From positions 4,216,001-4,280,000 of the forward strand of contig NZ_JAPEMU010000001.1 in NCBI RefSeq assembly GCF_026342405.1: a stretch of 64,000 nucleotides of DNA. Direction: 5' to 3'. Positions 44,422 through 52,249 of the stretch are shown one piece after another. Within the stretch, counting starts at the first letter, position 1. Each line of letters opens with the position of its first letter. Source of the stretch: Kitasatospora sp. NBC_00240 (GTDB taxonomy: Bacteria > Actinomycetota > Actinomycetes > Streptomycetales > Streptomycetaceae). The notes beneath the pieces are model-generated. The model was not told where the DNA came from. It searched no databases and saw nothing but the letters and a program-made list of their open reading frames with translations. Position numbers and translations under genes: made by a program.

Positions 44422-44458
44422 CCGCGTCCCCCACGGGGGAACAGGGCGGGAGCACAGC

Positions 44459-44477
44459 GAAGGGCCCGGCCGGAGAA
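44459..44477. terminator. Left arm of a terminator split by the IS element
   Basis: GAAGGGCCCGGCCGGAGAA here is the exact reverse complement of 49229-49247 on the far side of the insertion. Together they would form a 19-bp stem serving the convergent genes ending at 44421 and 49320. The mobile element now occupies the loop. Confidence 0.8.
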
Positions 44478-44491
44478 GGGCGGATTCCAGG

Positions 44492-44505
44492 GGTCGTCGC
44501 AACAC
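44492..44505 (+). repeat. Left terminal inverted repeat of the IS30-type element
   Basis: GGTCGTCGCAACAC is the exact reverse complement of 49200-49213. Confidence 0.85.
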
Positions 44506-44534
44506 GTGGCCGTAGGCCGTGGAGTCTAGCGACA

Positions 44535-44580
44535 GGGTCCGGCTCTGGTGCAGGCAGATGCCTGCGCCAGAGCCGGACCC
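44535..44580. terminator. Long hairpin inside the left end of the IS element
   Basis: GGGTCCGGCTCTGG at 44535-44548 pairs with CCAGAGCCGGACCC at 44567-44580. Inside it, GCAGGC pairs with GCCTGC around an AGAT loop. It lies between the left end and the passenger gene and probably insulates the element from incoming transcription. Confidence 0.65.
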
Positions 44581-44676
44581 ACAGGTCAGCGGGTTTCCGG
44601 CCTTCCGCCACGTCGAACACTGCGGGATGCGACAGACGGCTTGCAGCGTGAGTCACGCGTCCGGCAGGCTTCGCTG

Positions 44677-45408
44677 ATGAGCTCCTTCGAACAGCGCTAC
44701 GTCGCCGGTGACCACGAGGGCGTATGGGCTGACATGCGCCGCCTTGGGCCGATTCCCGATGACCTGTCCGAGGACTGCGCGGCCGTCGCGGCGGAGACGA
44801 TGCGCAGGGTCCATCGTCATGTCACCCGCCTCGGTAGTGCGCTGGTGGAACTCGGTCTGGTCCCGATCGCCGAGTTGGACATGCTCAAGCCGCCGACCCC
44901 GGCGGACCACGCCGAGTTGGCGGCGCTGGCAGGAGAGGTCGGCACTCTGCCGTTCGCGCTCGACGCCTGTCTTCGCCATGTCGGCAGGGTGTTGTTCGCC
45001 GGGGATTGTCCCGCCGTGGACCTGACCTGGGCGGCAGGGGACCAGTACGACGTCGCGGGTCTGTACCCGGATCCGCTGGTGCTGCCCGACGTGGAGCACC
45101 TGCGCTACTGCTGGGGCGAGCATCGTGAGCGGCTGCGGGATTGTCCCGAGCTGGTGGAACCAGGATTCCTGTTCGAGTTCGCCCCGGACGAACTGCACAA
45201 AGCCAACATCAGCGGGTCGACCCACGACATCCTTCTCCCCGAGGCGACAGCCGACCCGGTCATTCGGGGGGTCGAAGGCCGTCCGGGCATCACGCTGGTC
45301 GAGTACCTGCGCTTGTCCATCGCCTGGGGTGGGATGCCCGGCTGGTCGTTGAAGCCCGACCGGGCGCCCGCCGCCCTCGCGGCGCTCCGAGCACGCCCTG
45401 ATTTCTAG
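44677..45408 (+). CDS. Passenger gene of the IS element (SMI1/KNR4-like hypothetical)
   Basis: This 243-residue soluble protein starts MSSFEQRYVAGDHEGVWADM, followed by AAETMRRVHRHVTRLGSALVELG. A block ELAALAGEVGTLPFALDACLRHVGRVLFAG resembles the helix-strand core of SMI1/KNR4 (SUKH)-type domains. That identification is tentative. I associate the N-terminal wording with uncharacterised proteins in other bacteria, not with IS functions. The gene stops 3 bp from the transposase stop, convergently, and lies between the terminal repeats, so it travels with the element. No good Shine-Dalgarno site precedes the ATG at 44677, and the frame is open upstream to 44548. Codon use is high-GC, like the chromosome. 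Confidence 0.6.
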   Translation: MSSFEQRYVAGDHEGVWADMRRLGPIPDDLSEDCAAVAAETMRRVHRHVTRLGSALVELGLVPIAELDMLKPPTPADHAELAALAGEVGTLPFALDACLRHVGRVLFAGDCPAVDLTWAAGDQYDVAGLYPDPLVLPDVEHLRYCWGEHRERLRDCPELVEPGFLFEFAPDELHKANISGSTHDILLPEATADPVIRGVEGRPGITLVEYLRLSIAWGGMPGWSLKPDRAPAALAALRARPDF

Positions 45409-45410
45409 GC

Positions 45411-45850
45411 TCAAGCCACGAGTAGCTTCTGCAGACGCTCGGCCGGGGTCTCCCAGTCGAGCGTCTTGCGGGGCCTGCCGTTGAGTTCGGCGGCGACGGC
45501 GGCCAGATGTTCGCTGCTGTGGCCGGCCAGGCTGGTGCCCTTGGGGAAGTACTGCCGCAGCAGGCCGTTGGTGTTCTCGTTGGAGCCGCGCTGCCAGGGG
45601 CTGGCCGGATCGCAGAAGTACACCGGGATATCGGTGGCGACGGTGAAGGCGTGATGGGCGGCCATCTCCGCGCCCTGATCCCAGGTCAGGGACCTCGTCA
45701 GATGGGGCGGCAGAGTCTGCACCGCTTCTTGGAGGGCGTCGCGGACATGTTCCGCGCCACGGCCGGCAGGCAGGTGCAGGAGCATCACGTAGCGGGTGGT
45801 GCGCTCCACCAGGGTGCCGATGGCCGAGGCGTTGTCCTTTCCGATGATCA
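45411..45850 (-). CDS. IS30-family transposase, 3' exon
   Basis: This 440-nt exon encodes LIIGKDNASAIGTLVERTTRYVML in pieces, then TWDQGAEMAAHHAF with the second catalytic Asp. SPWQRGSNENTNGLLRQYFPKGT, also in pieces, carries the catalytic Glu, and the protein ends LQKLLVA. Fused to the 5' exon at 48407-49181 it gives 1215 nt, exactly 405 codons. On its own it has only internal starts and would not be active. The exon-intron boundary is placed at 45850/45851 because the intron ends CTACCCGAC there and the protein frame resumes at once. Confidence 0.88.
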
Positions 45851-45892
45851 GTCGGGTAGCCGGGGCCCATTACTGGGACCCCGGCCCCCTCA

Positions 45893-45926
45893 GAACCGTG
45901 CAAGCAGCTTTCACCGCACACGGCTC
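45893..45926 (-). ncRNA. Group II intron domain V
   Basis: The 34-nt hairpin starts GAGCCGTGTGCGGTGAAAG and ends CTTGCACGGTTC, with the AGC-like catalytic triad region near its base and a GAAA loop. It is the catalytic heart of the ribozyme. It overlaps the RT stop codon by 2 nt. Domain VI follows at 45884-45861 as a stem CCGGGG/CCCCGG and CCCA/TGGG with a GTAA loop, in which I see no bulged adenosine on the 3' strand. Confidence 0.88.
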
Positions 45927-47778
45927 AAGCAAGCCCCGTGGGCTCGCGGGCAGGCGAAGGTGCGGGACGTGTCGGCTCGGCGGCTCCGTTCCGCCGTTGA
46001 CACTGGGTGTGGAGGAGACGGATTCGTTGATCGCCCGGCGTGCTCCCGCCCAGGAACGCGACGTACTGCTTGGAGATCGCCTTCCTGATGACGGCCCGCC
46101 ACGTCTCCCACTCCTGGGGGCTTCGCGGCGGGTGGTCGGCGTGCAGCAGGAGCCCTCCGCAGGCTGGGCAGCGACCGTGCTGGGCCTGAAGCAGGCGCAT
46201 GGTCATACCGTCCACCGGCAGAGGTGGTCCCTTGCGGCGCCGCTCGGCCCAGTACGGCTCCAGGGCAGGGTCATCCGGAGACGCCCTGCCCTTGACCAAC
46301 TGGTGCCGGACGATCTTCGTCCAGGAGAACTTGAGTAGGTAGGCGCCGCTGTCGCGGTCGCCGAACACCCACCGGTCCTTCCTGGACTTGTTGAACCGGC
46401 CGAAGTACTTGCTGGAGACCCAGTGCTTCGGCTTGTTCGGGTGGCTGTGCTTGGCCCACTTGTAGGCGAGCGTCCACATGTAGTTGTCCAGCGCCGTGAA
46501 GACCTCGCTGGACACCACCGTCCGGTAGTAGGCCGACCAGCCCCGCACGATGGGGTTGATCTTCTTGAGCACGGCCGCAGCGTTGGCCCCTCGCAGGGCC
46601 AACATCTCGGCGTGCAGCTGTTCCCGGATCCGTCGTTGCGCCGCTGTGCTCGGCTTGATCAGCAGTTTGCCGTGATACCGGCGGACGTTGAACCCCAGGA
46701 AGTCGAACCCGCTCTCCGCGTGGACGATGCGTGTCTTGTCCTCGTGGAAGGCGAGTCCTCTGGGCGTCAGCCATGCGGCCAGCCGTTCCTTGACCAGTTC
46801 GGCCTGCTCACGGCTGGTGCATATCGCGACAAAGTCGTCTGCGTACCGCACCAGCACGGGGCTTCCGCTCTGCGCACTGCCGGCGTCTCGGCCGGCGGTG
46901 AAGTAGCGGACCCCTGCGGCTTCCTCCATCCCGTGCAGGGCCACGTTGAAGAGCAACGGGCTGATCACCCCGCCCTGCGGAGTTCCCTCCTCGGTCGGGG
47001 CGAACCGACCTTTGTCCACGACCCCGGCCTTCAGCCACTGCCGGACCAGTCCCCGGGCGGGGAAGGTGCCGAGCGCGGCCATCAGCCGGGCGTGGTCGAT
47101 ACGGTCGAACGCCGCCGTCAGGTCCGCGTCGAGCACCCACACACGCTGCGGGTTCTTCCCGTTGAGCGTGGAGTAGATGGCCCCGATCGCGTCGTGACAG
47201 CCGCGGCCGGGCCGGAAGCCGTACGACTTCGGCTCGAACCGCGCTTCCCACTCGGGTTCCAGTGCGCCCAGTGCCACAGCTTGAAGGCACCGGTCGACGA
47301 TCACGGGAATCCCGAGGCCGCGCTTCTTCGTGGTCCCTGGTTTCGGGATGAACACCCGCTTGACGGGCTGGGGAGTCCAGGGTCGGGCCCGGTGCTGGAC
47401 CCAGTGGGCCAGCGCGGCCTTCGACTGGGGAAGCAGTACCACCTTCCCGTCGACTCCCGCCGTCGCGCGTCCTGCGTTGATCTCCGTGACCCGCCGCACA
47501 CTCAAGAGCGTGTTCGAACGGGACCGGAGCATCAGCTTCTGCAAGTTGCGGACCTTCTTCAGGTCCCCTGCCTGCGATGCCGTGAAGATTCTCTGCCGCA
47601 GACGCCGTACGTCCTCCTCGGCGCGGCGCCAGTTGACCGACGCCCAGTCCAGGCCTTCGCCCTCAGGTCCGTTCACCGTCGCGGCAGCAGCCGGGACGGT
47701 CTGGACCGCTCCGTCCGCATCCGTGTTGGTGTCCAACTTGTCCCTCGGTTCCGTCGTCTTCGTCCAGTGAGTCCGCAC
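45925..47778 (-). CDS. ltrA: Group II intron reverse transcriptase/maturase
   Basis: This 617-residue protein encoded in intron domain IV has RT blocks RGLGIPVIVDRCLQAVAL, SYGFRPGRGCHDAI, VLDADLTAAFDRIDH, GTPQGGVISPLLFN and the catalytic YADDF at about residue 312. Domain X (maturase) follows, about 390-500, with INPIVRGWSAYYRTVV. The C-terminus has an HNH-like zinc motif CPACGG (about 540), paired with a later His and Cys (LLHTQCQRRN), typical of endonuclease-bearing intron proteins. It helps splicing and homing of the host intron. All RT blocks are intact, so it looks functional. The start is the GTG at 47778. Confidence 0.93.
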   Translation of the reverse strand: MRTHWTKTTEPRDKLDTNTDADGAVQTVPAAAATVNGPEGEGLDWASVNWRRAEEDVRRLRQRIFTASQAGDLKKVRNLQKLMLRSRSNTLLSVRRVTEINAGRATAGVDGKVVLLPQSKAALAHWVQHRARPWTPQPVKRVFIPKPGTTKKRGLGIPVIVDRCLQAVALGALEPEWEARFEPKSYGFRPGRGCHDAIGAIYSTLNGKNPQRVWVLDADLTAAFDRIDHARLMAALGTFPARGLVRQWLKAGVVDKGRFAPTEEGTPQGGVISPLLFNVALHGMEEAAGVRYFTAGRDAGSAQSGSPVLVRYADDFVAICTSREQAELVKERLAAWLTPRGLAFHEDKTRIVHAESGFDFLGFNVRRYHGKLLIKPSTAAQRRIREQLHAEMLALRGANAAAVLKKINPIVRGWSAYYRTVVSSEVFTALDNYMWTLAYKWAKHSHPNKPKHWVSSKYFGRFNKSRKDRWVFGDRDSGAYLLKFSWTKIVRHQLVKGRASPDDPALEPYWAERRRKGPPLPVDGMTMRLLQAQHGRCPACGGLLLHADHPPRSPQEWETWRAVIRKAISKQYVAFLGGSTPGDQRIRLLHTQCQRRNGAAEPTRPAPSPAREPTGLA

Positions 47779-48406
47779 AGGCTCACCCGGCCCACGTCAG
47801 CACCCTTTCGGGTCCAGGCAGCAGCCTGTATCCGGACGGTTATGCGAGGCGATCGACGGAGAGGCCGATCATGCTGCCCCGGGTTCCCGTTTCCTTTCGG
47901 CTTCCGGCATTGGCTTCTTGGGCCATCCTGTTCCCGCTGGGGAGTTGAGCCTTCCTCACGGTCGGCCGACCGAGCCACGCAGGCTCGGACCCCAACGGGG
48001 TTTCCACGTTCCACACGAGTGAGATACGACCGGGGTGGGTGCTCTCTTTACCCCGAGGCGGCGGTGTCCACCTGGCCGGAGTGACCTCTACCGGCCAGCG
48101 CCTGCCGCTTCTCAGCGGCCAGCCATGCACCCCGCTGGTGCTTTCCATCGGCGGGGCTTGGGATCACGAGGCATCAACGAGAGTTCACTTGCGTTCACCC
48201 GTCCGGTCTTCCCCTTGCCGGTAACTTCCGGATGGAACGGAAGTCCTTGGGCTTTCCCCTGAGCTTCGCACCACGCCGTTACCGGCATCGCACGTCAAGG
48301 GTGGGGACGGGTCATACGGACACGGACCCGTGACTGCAATTACGGCCTCATCAGCCGCCCCTCCAATCGGTCAGTCCACTCAAACTCGTGCAGCTTCGTG
48401 TCGCAC
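47779..48406 (-). ncRNA. Group II intron domains I-III
   Basis: This 628-nt stretch upstream of the RT gene is non-coding and rich in hairpins. Examples are TTCCGTTCCATCCGGAAG, and ACGGCGTGGTGCGAAGCTCAG, which is typical of domain I. It starts with GTGCGAC. It should hold the exon-binding sites and the scaffold of the ribozyme. Small ORFs across it on both strands are not real genes. Confidence 0.75.
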
Positions 48407-49181
48407 GGTCGCCCTCCCAGTGGCCGGGAACGGCACGGTCCTCGGCCTCGGCCGGCCGCTCACTGATCATGACCATGGGGTCCACGAAGCGGGGCCTGCG
48501 CTGCTGGGCCTGGCGGCGGGGCTTTCGCGTCGCCCTGCCGGTTCGCAGCACGCGGGTCAGCTCACGGCGGAGTTCGCCGCGGCCTTGGACGTAGAGGGCC
48601 TGGTAGACCGTCTCGTGAACCACATGCATCTCCGGCCGCTCGGGGAAGTGCCTGCGCAGAGCCTGGCAGATCTGCTCAGGGCTCCACCGCTTGTCCAGAC
48701 GGTCCTGGATGAATGCTCGCAGCTCGTGATTCTGGTCGAGCTTGGTCAGCTTCGGCCGAGGGCGGCGGGAGTCCGCGCGCGCCTGCGCGGCGTGCGGCCG
48801 GTACTGGCAGTTTTCCGGGTGGCGATTGCGGCGGATCTCCCGGCTGACCGTCGAGGGACTGCGGCCGAGTTCAGCAGCGATCGCCCTCACGGAAGCCTTC
48901 TCCCGCAGCCGGTCGGCGATGTAGATCCGTTCGGCCTCAGCCAGGAACCGGGAGGATGCGGAAGGTGGCACCGCCGGGCGAGCCGGGGGTGCCACCTTGT
49001 TGCGGCCGGACGGGTTGCGGCCGTTGCGCCAGCGCCTGCCGGTCTTCGGGTTGACTCCGACGATCCGGCAGGCCTCGTTGTTGCTCGCACCCCGCTTCAT
49101 GAGCTGGAAGTATGCAGCCCGCTCGGCGGCCAGCTTCCGCCGCCCCTGAGGGCTTCGGATCTCACGGATCTCGAAGGTCAT
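48407..49181 (-). CDS. IS30-family transposase, 5' exon
   Basis: This 775-nt exon begins MTFEIREIRSPQGRRKLAAE. It has an HTH region YFQLMKRGASNNEACRIVGV with GRRWRNG, then the IS30-type second HTH DRLREKASVRAIAAELGRSPSTVSREIRRN in parts. It ends in GHWEGD, whose Asp is the first member of the DDE triad. The intron enters one nucleotide into the next codon (Leu). Read through unspliced, it gives a truncated 276-residue product ending LSGLTDWRGG that lacks the rest of the catalytic domain and would be inactive. The joined protein has 404 residues, within the IS30 range. Confidence 0.88.
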
Positions 49182-49199
49182 CGCATCCCCTGAACTGGG

Positions 49200-49213
49200 G
49201 TGTTGCGACGACC
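49200..49213 (-). repeat. Right terminal inverted repeat of the IS30-type element
   Basis: GTGTTGCGACGACC is the perfect complement of the left end. It lies 18 nt upstream of the transposase start, so it probably overlaps the transposase promoter. Confidence 0.85.
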
Positions 49214-49228
49214 GCTAGAACCTAAGGA

Positions 49229-49247
49229 TTCTCCGGCCGGGCCCTTC
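49229..49247. terminator. Right arm of the terminator split by the IS element
   Basis: TTCTCCGGCCGGGCCCTTC pairs with 44459-44477 across the 4.7-kb element. Between each arm and the element lie further imperfectly complementary bases (GGATTCCAG on the left, CTAGAACC on the right), so the target was an extended palindrome. Confidence 0.8.
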
Positions 49248-49313
49248 CGTCCGTCGGGCCGGCCCGTTCAGGCCGGCCCGACGGACGCTGCCCGCCCGGG
49301 ACCCCGGGCGGGC
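49248..49313 (-). terminator. Two consecutive terminators after the LAXTG protein gene
   Basis: CGTCCGTCGGGCCGGCC at 49248-49264 pairs perfectly with 49271-49287 around CGTTCA. A second hairpin, GCCCGCCCGG at 49290-49299 with CCGGGCGGGC at 49304-49313, is 7 nt from the gene stop. They still protect this gene although the former shared terminator further out is split. Confidence 0.8.
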
Positions 49314-49319
49314 ACGGCG

Positions 49320-50231
49320 TCAGCTGCGGCGGGCGCGGCGGCGGCTGAGGAACACCGCGCCACCACCCAGCGCGAGCAGCGCGGCGCCACCGGCCGAGAT
49401 GGCGATGGTCTGCGAGCTGTTGCCACCGGTGCTGGCGAGGTTCTCGGACGGCGTGGTGGAGACCGGCGCGACGGTCGGGCTACCGACCGGGCCCGCGTCG
49501 GTGGGCACCGGCGCCGGGGCCGAGGACGACGTGCTCGGGGTCGCCGAGGTGGTCGGCGTGGCCGAGGTGGTGGGGGTGGCCGACGGCGAGACCGAGGCCG
49601 ACGGGCTGGCGCTGGTGGTCGGGGTGACCGTGGCGGTCGGCGACACGGTGGCGGTCGGCGACGGCGAGGTCGACGGCGTGACCGTGGCGGTGGGGCTGGT
49701 GGTCGGGGTGGGCTTGCACGGCTTGCCGCCGTTCCACGCCGTGATCAGGTCCTTCGGGAAGACCGCGTTCGGGTACTTCGGCAGCGGCGCGCTGACACCG
49801 TCGTGCTTCTTGTCGGTGCCGTACAGGTCGATCTGCCCGAAGCAGGTCGGCGCGTACTTGCTGACGTCCAGGGTGGCCTGACGCTTGTCGCCGCTGAGCA
49901 CCGTGGTGTCCCAGCCGAGGAAGGTCTGGGTGCCGGACTTGGCCCAGGTCGGGCCCTCGGTGTTGTACGAGGCCAGCGAGACCTTGTACTCACAGCCCTC
50001 GGCGGGCTTGGACTTGGGGTCGAGACGGACCTGGATCTTGGTGGACGGCTCGGACAGCCGGCCGTCCTCCTTCCAGTGCGCGCCGTTGTCGACGGAGTAC
50101 TGCACGCTGACCGAGTCGCAGTGCGAACCGTGGGCGGTGGCCTGCGCGGTGCCGGCGAGAACGACGGGGGAGGTTACTGCTATGCCGACAGCGGCCAGCG
50201 CCGGCAGCGACCTGCGAAGTGATCGGTACAC
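49320..50231 (-). CDS. Sortase-anchored surface protein (LAXTG motif)
   Basis: This 303-residue protein starts at a GTG after GGAG. The signal peptide ends near GTAQATAHG (about 34). A globular extracellular part (about 35-165) has two or three Cys residues (HCDSVSVQYSVDNGAHW; CEYKVSLASYNTEGP). A Thr/Ser/Pro-rich spacer (about 170-255, Val/Ala-Ser-Pro-Thr units) precedes the sorting signal LASTGGNSSQ, a membrane helix and RRRARRS. LAXTG is the motif of Streptomyces class E sortases, also used by long chaplins. The protein should be covalently wall-linked. The function of the globular part is unknown. Confidence 0.87.
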   Translation of the reverse strand: MYRSLRRSLPALAAVGIAVTSPVVLAGTAQATAHGSHCDSVSVQYSVDNGAHWKEDGRLSEPSTKIQVRLDPKSKPAEGCEYKVSLASYNTEGPTWAKSGTQTFLGWDTTVLSGDKRQATLDVSKYAPTCFGQIDLYGTDKKHDGVSAPLPKYPNAVFPKDLITAWNGGKPCKPTPTTSPTATVTPSTSPSPTATVSPTATVTPTTSASPSASVSPSATPTTSATPTTSATPSTSSSAPAPVPTDAGPVGSPTVAPVSTTPSENLASTGGNSSQTIAISAGGAALLALGGGAVFLSRRRARRS

Positions 50232-50511
50232 GGGGGGATGCTCCTTCAAGCGGTGATCGCCTGGTCCCGGTGCGGGGTAACACGGCCGGGAGCTTAGTGG
50301 TGCGAAGGGGTGACAGTACACGAGCGAACCGGGCCGCCCACGGCTGGGTTCCCCGCCGGGCGGCCGACCGCAGGTCACCTCAGGTCGGCCGTACACGTAG
50401 GGGATCTGACGCCGCCACTCCTCCCGGCCGGGCGGCCGCCGGCCGGCACCGCGCGGCCGGCCTGCGGGCCCGTCACCGGGGGTCGGCCGGGGCCGTTCGA
50501 CGGCTCGGCGG

Positions 50512-51150
50512 TCAGTACCCGACGGTGAACCTGGCCCGGTGGTGGCGCGGCCGTTCGGCCTCGTCCAGCAGGGCCACCGCGAGGTCCTCCATCGAGATCG
50601 CCGACGTGCCCCGGGCGTCGACGAGCAACTCGTCGGCGCCCAGCCGGTAGCCGCCGGTGCGCACACCCGGCTCCAGCAGCGCGGCCGGGCTGAGGTAAGC
50701 CCAGTCCACCGCCCGGTCCGCCCGGCAGACCGCCAGTTGCTCGCCGCAGGCCTCGGCGATCGGCCGCCGGTCGGCGGGGAAGCCCGGGTCGTCGGTCACC
50801 AGCGCACCGCCGGTACCGGGCACGGTCAGGCTGCCCGCCCCGCCGACCACCAGCAGGCGGACGCCGGTCCGGGCGAGGCCGGCCAGCAGCCCGCGGGTGG
50901 TCGCGGCGAACTCCCCCTCCCGGCCGGGCGCCGGCCGGGTCGCGCTGATGACGACGTCCTGATCCTTGCTCAGCCGGACCACGTCCTCGGCCTCCCCCGC
51001 GTCGCCGGTCCGCGCGAGGGCGGCCGGGTCCAGCTCCGCGAAGCGGGCGGCGTCCCGGACCACGGCGGTCACCTCGTGCCCGCGGGACAGCGCCTCGGCC
51101 ACCACGCGGCTCCCCACGTTCCCGGCTGCTCCGAACACGGTGATGCGCAT
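50512..51150 (-). CDS. NAD(P)-binding Rossmann-fold oxidoreductase (atypical SDR, NmrA/SDR_a5-like)
   Basis: This 212-residue protein starts MRITVFGAAGNVGSRVVAEAL with the glycine motif GAAGNVG. It has VTAVVRDAARF, DVVISATRP, VRLLVVGGAGSL, and a C-terminal RGTSAISMEDLAVALLDEAE, as in NAD(P)H-binding proteins of the YwnB/HSCARG type. These proteins often lack the catalytic Tyr-Lys and act as redox sensors or reductases; no YxxxK is evident. It is transcribed in the same direction as, and 67 nt downstream of, the DMT transporter, divergent from a MarR-family regulator that could control both. Confidence 0.85.
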   Translation of the reverse strand: MRITVFGAAGNVGSRVVAEALSRGHEVTAVVRDAARFAELDPAALARTGDAGEAEDVVRLSKDQDVVISATRPAPGREGEFAATTRGLLAGLARTGVRLLVVGGAGSLTVPGTGGALVTDDPGFPADRRPIAEACGEQLAVCRADRAVDWAYLSPAALLEPGVRTGGYRLGADELLVDARGTSAISMEDLAVALLDEAERPRHHRARFTVGY

Positions 51151-51217
51151 ACCTGTCAGCTCCTTCGTACGACGTTCGGATTCGACCTTGCGGACCGGGA
51201 CGGCCCGGCCTCCGTGG

Positions 51218-52204
51218 TCAGCCGGCCCGGCTGCCGGTGCGCGACGGCCCGGCCGTCCCGGCACCACCGGCCGGGCGCTCCCCCGCGGCGCCCGGCCGGG
51301 TCGCACCCGGCCCGGCAGCGGCGGCACCCGCGGCGGCCGCGAGCCGCCGGTCCGGACGCCGGAGCTGGGCCGTGACCAGCGCGCCGAGCACGATCGCGCC
51401 GCCCAGCCCCTGGGCCGGGGTGAGGTCCTGACCGAGCGCGAGCCAGCCCAGCAGGGTGGCCACCACCGGGCTCAGCAGCCCCAGGAAGGTGACGCTGGTG
51501 GGTGTCAGCGCGCGGATGCCGCGGAACCAGAGCGCGTAGGCGACGGCGGCGCCGACGATCGTCAGGTAGCCGTACCCGAGCAGGTTCCGGGCGGTCAGGT
51601 CGGCGGGCGGCGGCCCCTCCACGAACAGAGCGACCGGGAGCAGCAGCAGTCCGCCGGCCACCAGCTGCCAGCCGGTGGTGGCGAGCAGCGGCGCGGGCGA
51701 CACCCAGCGCTTGCTGAGGACGACCCCGGCGGCCATCACGACGGCGCCGCCGAGTGCCGCGGCGACCCCGAGTCCGTCGAGGCGGGCGTCGGCGCGCAGC
51801 ACCAGCAGGCTGACCCCGGCGACTCCGGCGACGGCCGACAGGACGGTCCGCAGGGTGAGCCGTTCGCCCAGCAGGCCGGTCGCGAGCCCGGCGACGAGCA
51901 GCGGCTGGACGGCGCCGACGGTCGCGGCGACCCCGCCCGGCAGCCGGTAGGCGGCGACGAAGAGCAGGGCGAAGAAGGCCCCGATGTTGAGCGCCCCGAG
52001 CACCAGGGCGCGCAGCCACCAGATGCCCTTCGGCAGCCGCCTGGTGAGCAGGACGAGCAGCAGTCCGGCCGGCAGGGCCCGGGCCACCCCGGCGAGCAGC
52101 GGGCGGCCGGGCGGCAGCAGTTCGGTGGTGACGAGGTAGGTGGTGCCCCAGACGGCGGGCGCCAGCGCGGTCACCAGGATGATTCCGATCCGATTCCTTA
52201 GCAC
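51218..52204 (-). CDS. EamA/DMT-superfamily transporter
   Basis: This 328-residue protein has about ten membrane helices in two EamA halves. The first starts IILVTALAPAVWGTTYLVTTELLPP; the second has SKRWVSPAPLLATTGWQLVAGGLLLLP and LTPTSVTFLGLLSPVVATLLGWLALGQ, each given in pieces. It probably exports a metabolite or drug. I place the start at the GTG at 52204, where a TACTTT -10 box lies 6 nt upstream, implying a leaderless mRNA; an ATG at 52261 would overlap the divergent MarR-family gene. The C-terminal 30 residues are Ala/Gly/Pro-rich. Confidence 0.85.
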   Translation of the reverse strand: MLRNRIGIILVTALAPAVWGTTYLVTTELLPPGRPLLAGVARALPAGLLLVLLTRRLPKGIWWLRALVLGALNIGAFFALLFVAAYRLPGGVAATVGAVQPLLVAGLATGLLGERLTLRTVLSAVAGVAGVSLLVLRADARLDGLGVAAALGGAVVMAAGVVLSKRWVSPAPLLATTGWQLVAGGLLLLPVALFVEGPPPADLTARNLLGYGYLTIVGAAVAYALWFRGIRALTPTSVTFLGLLSPVVATLLGWLALGQDLTPAQGLGGAIVLGALVTAQLRRPDRRLAAAAGAAAAGPGATRPGAAGERPAGGAGTAGPSRTGSRAG

Positions 52205-52243
52205 TAAGACAAAGTAACTCACCGCTAAGAGATTGGCTAGACT
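52197..52243. promoter_or_regulatory. Overlapping divergent leaderless promoters with MarR-type sites
   Basis: The palindrome CTTAGCACTAAG at 52197-52208 and a further CTAAG half site at 52225-52229 lie between the genes. The transporter -10 (TACTTT, minus strand 52216-52211) and the MarR-family -10 (TAGACT, 52238-52243) are each about 6 nt from their GTG start codons. A MarR dimer bound here would shut both genes. Confidence 0.6.
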
Positions 52244-52249
52244 GGAGCC

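Larger units (their letters stand above)
45851..48406 (-). mobile_element. Complete group II intron
   Basis: The 2556-nt intron on the minus strand begins GTGCGACACG at 48406, the classic group II 5' end, and ends CTACCCGAC at 45851. It has a 34-nt domain V at 45926-45893 and a domain VI hairpin next to it. An RT/maturase gene occupies domain IV, and the first 628 nt hold domains I-III. Removing it joins GGCGACC to TGATCATC and restores the IS30 transposase frame. GGTCGT on the minus strand at 48031-48026 could be EBS1, pairing with the last exon bases GCGACC (one G-T pair); this is tentative. Confidence 0.92.
44492..49213. mobile_element. IS30-family element with passenger gene and internal group II intron
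   Basis: The element is bounded by perfect 14-bp inverted repeats, GGTCGTCGCAACAC at 44492-44505 and its complement at 49200-49213. It contains an IS30-type transposase on the minus strand that is split by a group II intron, and a convergent passenger gene on the plus strand ending 3 bp from the transposase stop. Without the intron it would be about 2.17 kb, longer than the usual 1.1-1.3 kb of IS30 because of the passenger. I could not define a target duplication with certainty. It has inserted in the loop of a terminator hairpin. Confidence 0.82.

Noticed and set aside
45409..45420. A possible IS end right after the transposase stop, which would leave the passenger gene outside the element
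   Set aside because: No match to GGTCGTCGCAACAC exists there. The only matching left end is at 44492, beyond the passenger gene.
46423..48084. A 553-codon plus-strand frame across the group II intron
   Set aside because: It is antisense to the reverse transcriptase, whose conserved RT blocks prove the other strand.
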